Assembly (NCBI GenBank): GCA_028564675.1
Contig: JAOVVO010000421.1
Coordinates: 1-64,000 of the forward strand
Length of the DNA stretch: 64,000 nt
Direction: 5' to 3'
From: Onchocerca lupi
Lineage: Eukaryota > Nematoda > Chromadorea > Rhabditida > Onchocercidae
Under the pieces are notes generated by a model. It worked only from the letters and a program-made list of their open reading frames with translations, did not search any database and had not been told where the DNA came from. The translations under genes and the position numbers were made by a program. Position 1 is the stretch's first letter; every line of letters starts with the position of its first letter. Below are positions 63,585 to 64,000 of the stretch, one piece after another.

Positions 63585-64000
63585 GTAAGTTTTCATCGAG
63601 AATTTTTTCCATCAAATTCAAGATAACTCAAATTTTGACAATTTACTCAGTTCGAAATTCTTTGAAATCGAAATCTCACATTTCCTCTTCTGTTCATTTT
63701 CTTCTCATTGAAAATTTCAATCATTCATTTCTCTTCACATCTTAAAATTTCACGATAGGAGATGACTGAACACATCTAATACATTCGTTCGCTCAACTTA
63801 TTTGATTGTTTGTAAAATTTCATTGTAGCCAGTTAAATTTCACTTTCTTCCAAATGAAATCAAGTTGAAAAAGGCATTCTTTTGTTATCTTAAAATAGAA
63901 TTAATGATGACCTGCCATCCTATCACAGTCATTAATTTATTCCGTCTTCATTGTCGCCAATTTTTATTATTTTGAAATAGTTTCCATGACTAAACTATGC

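Overview
The window is eukaryotic: an AT-rich nuclear segment with split genes, short GT-AG introns, TTTCAG-type 3' splice sites and long A/T homopolymers. Gene content (a patched-related protein, an MLK-type kinase with a nematode-like layout, an EMAP-like protein) and splice acceptors placed just upstream of several start codons (candidate trans-splice sites) point to a nematode. A filarial or other spirurid parasite is my best guess, but that is inference. No CRISPR arrays, prokaryotic genes, rRNA, tRNA or intact transposons were seen.

Layout. 246-5664 (+): 3' two thirds of a patched-related membrane protein. 6716-8860 (-): cyclin Q. 9304-13478 (-): tubulin-folding cofactor E. 14331-16520 (-): AP-1 sigma adaptin. 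These three minus-strand genes lie head to tail with gaps of 852 and 443 bases and could be an operon. 16521-17617: divergent promoter region with a C-rich patch. 17618-28309 (+): mixed-lineage kinase, 26 exons, 1205 aa. 30433-36535 (+): TUG/ASPSCR1-type UBX protein, 13 exons, 593 aa. 37537-38316 (-): unrecognised two-exon gene. 43071-55026 (-): EMAP-like (EML/ELP) protein, 21 exons, 966 aa. 55032-62179: about 7 kb with no convincing gene. 62180 to the right edge (+): a secreted Cys/His-rich protein, cut off by the window. I built the exon models by hand: each listed exon keeps the reading frame across GT-AG junctions and the protein matches remembered family features. No alignment was run.

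How the genes relate. They are housekeeping or signalling genes without one shared pathway. A cytoskeleton theme appears in TBCE (tubulin assembly) and EML (microtubule binding), and AP-1 sigma and TUG both serve membrane traffic.

No wholly new system stood out. The most interesting signals are structural: (i) two cassette-like exons in the EML gene that can be skipped in frame, the second with its 5' splice site inside an 11-bp perfect inverted repeat; (ii) a tandemly duplicated 3' splice site in the same gene that would add 13 codons in frame; (iii) a duplicated 5' splice site in the kinase gene; (iv) near-perfect fold-back hairpins in introns and between genes, including a perfect 29-bp inverted repeat with a 4-base loop; (v) a Cys-rich insertion and a DLG motif in the kinase; (vi) a 28-base duplication in the secreted protein that is read in two frames and creates a Cys cluster.
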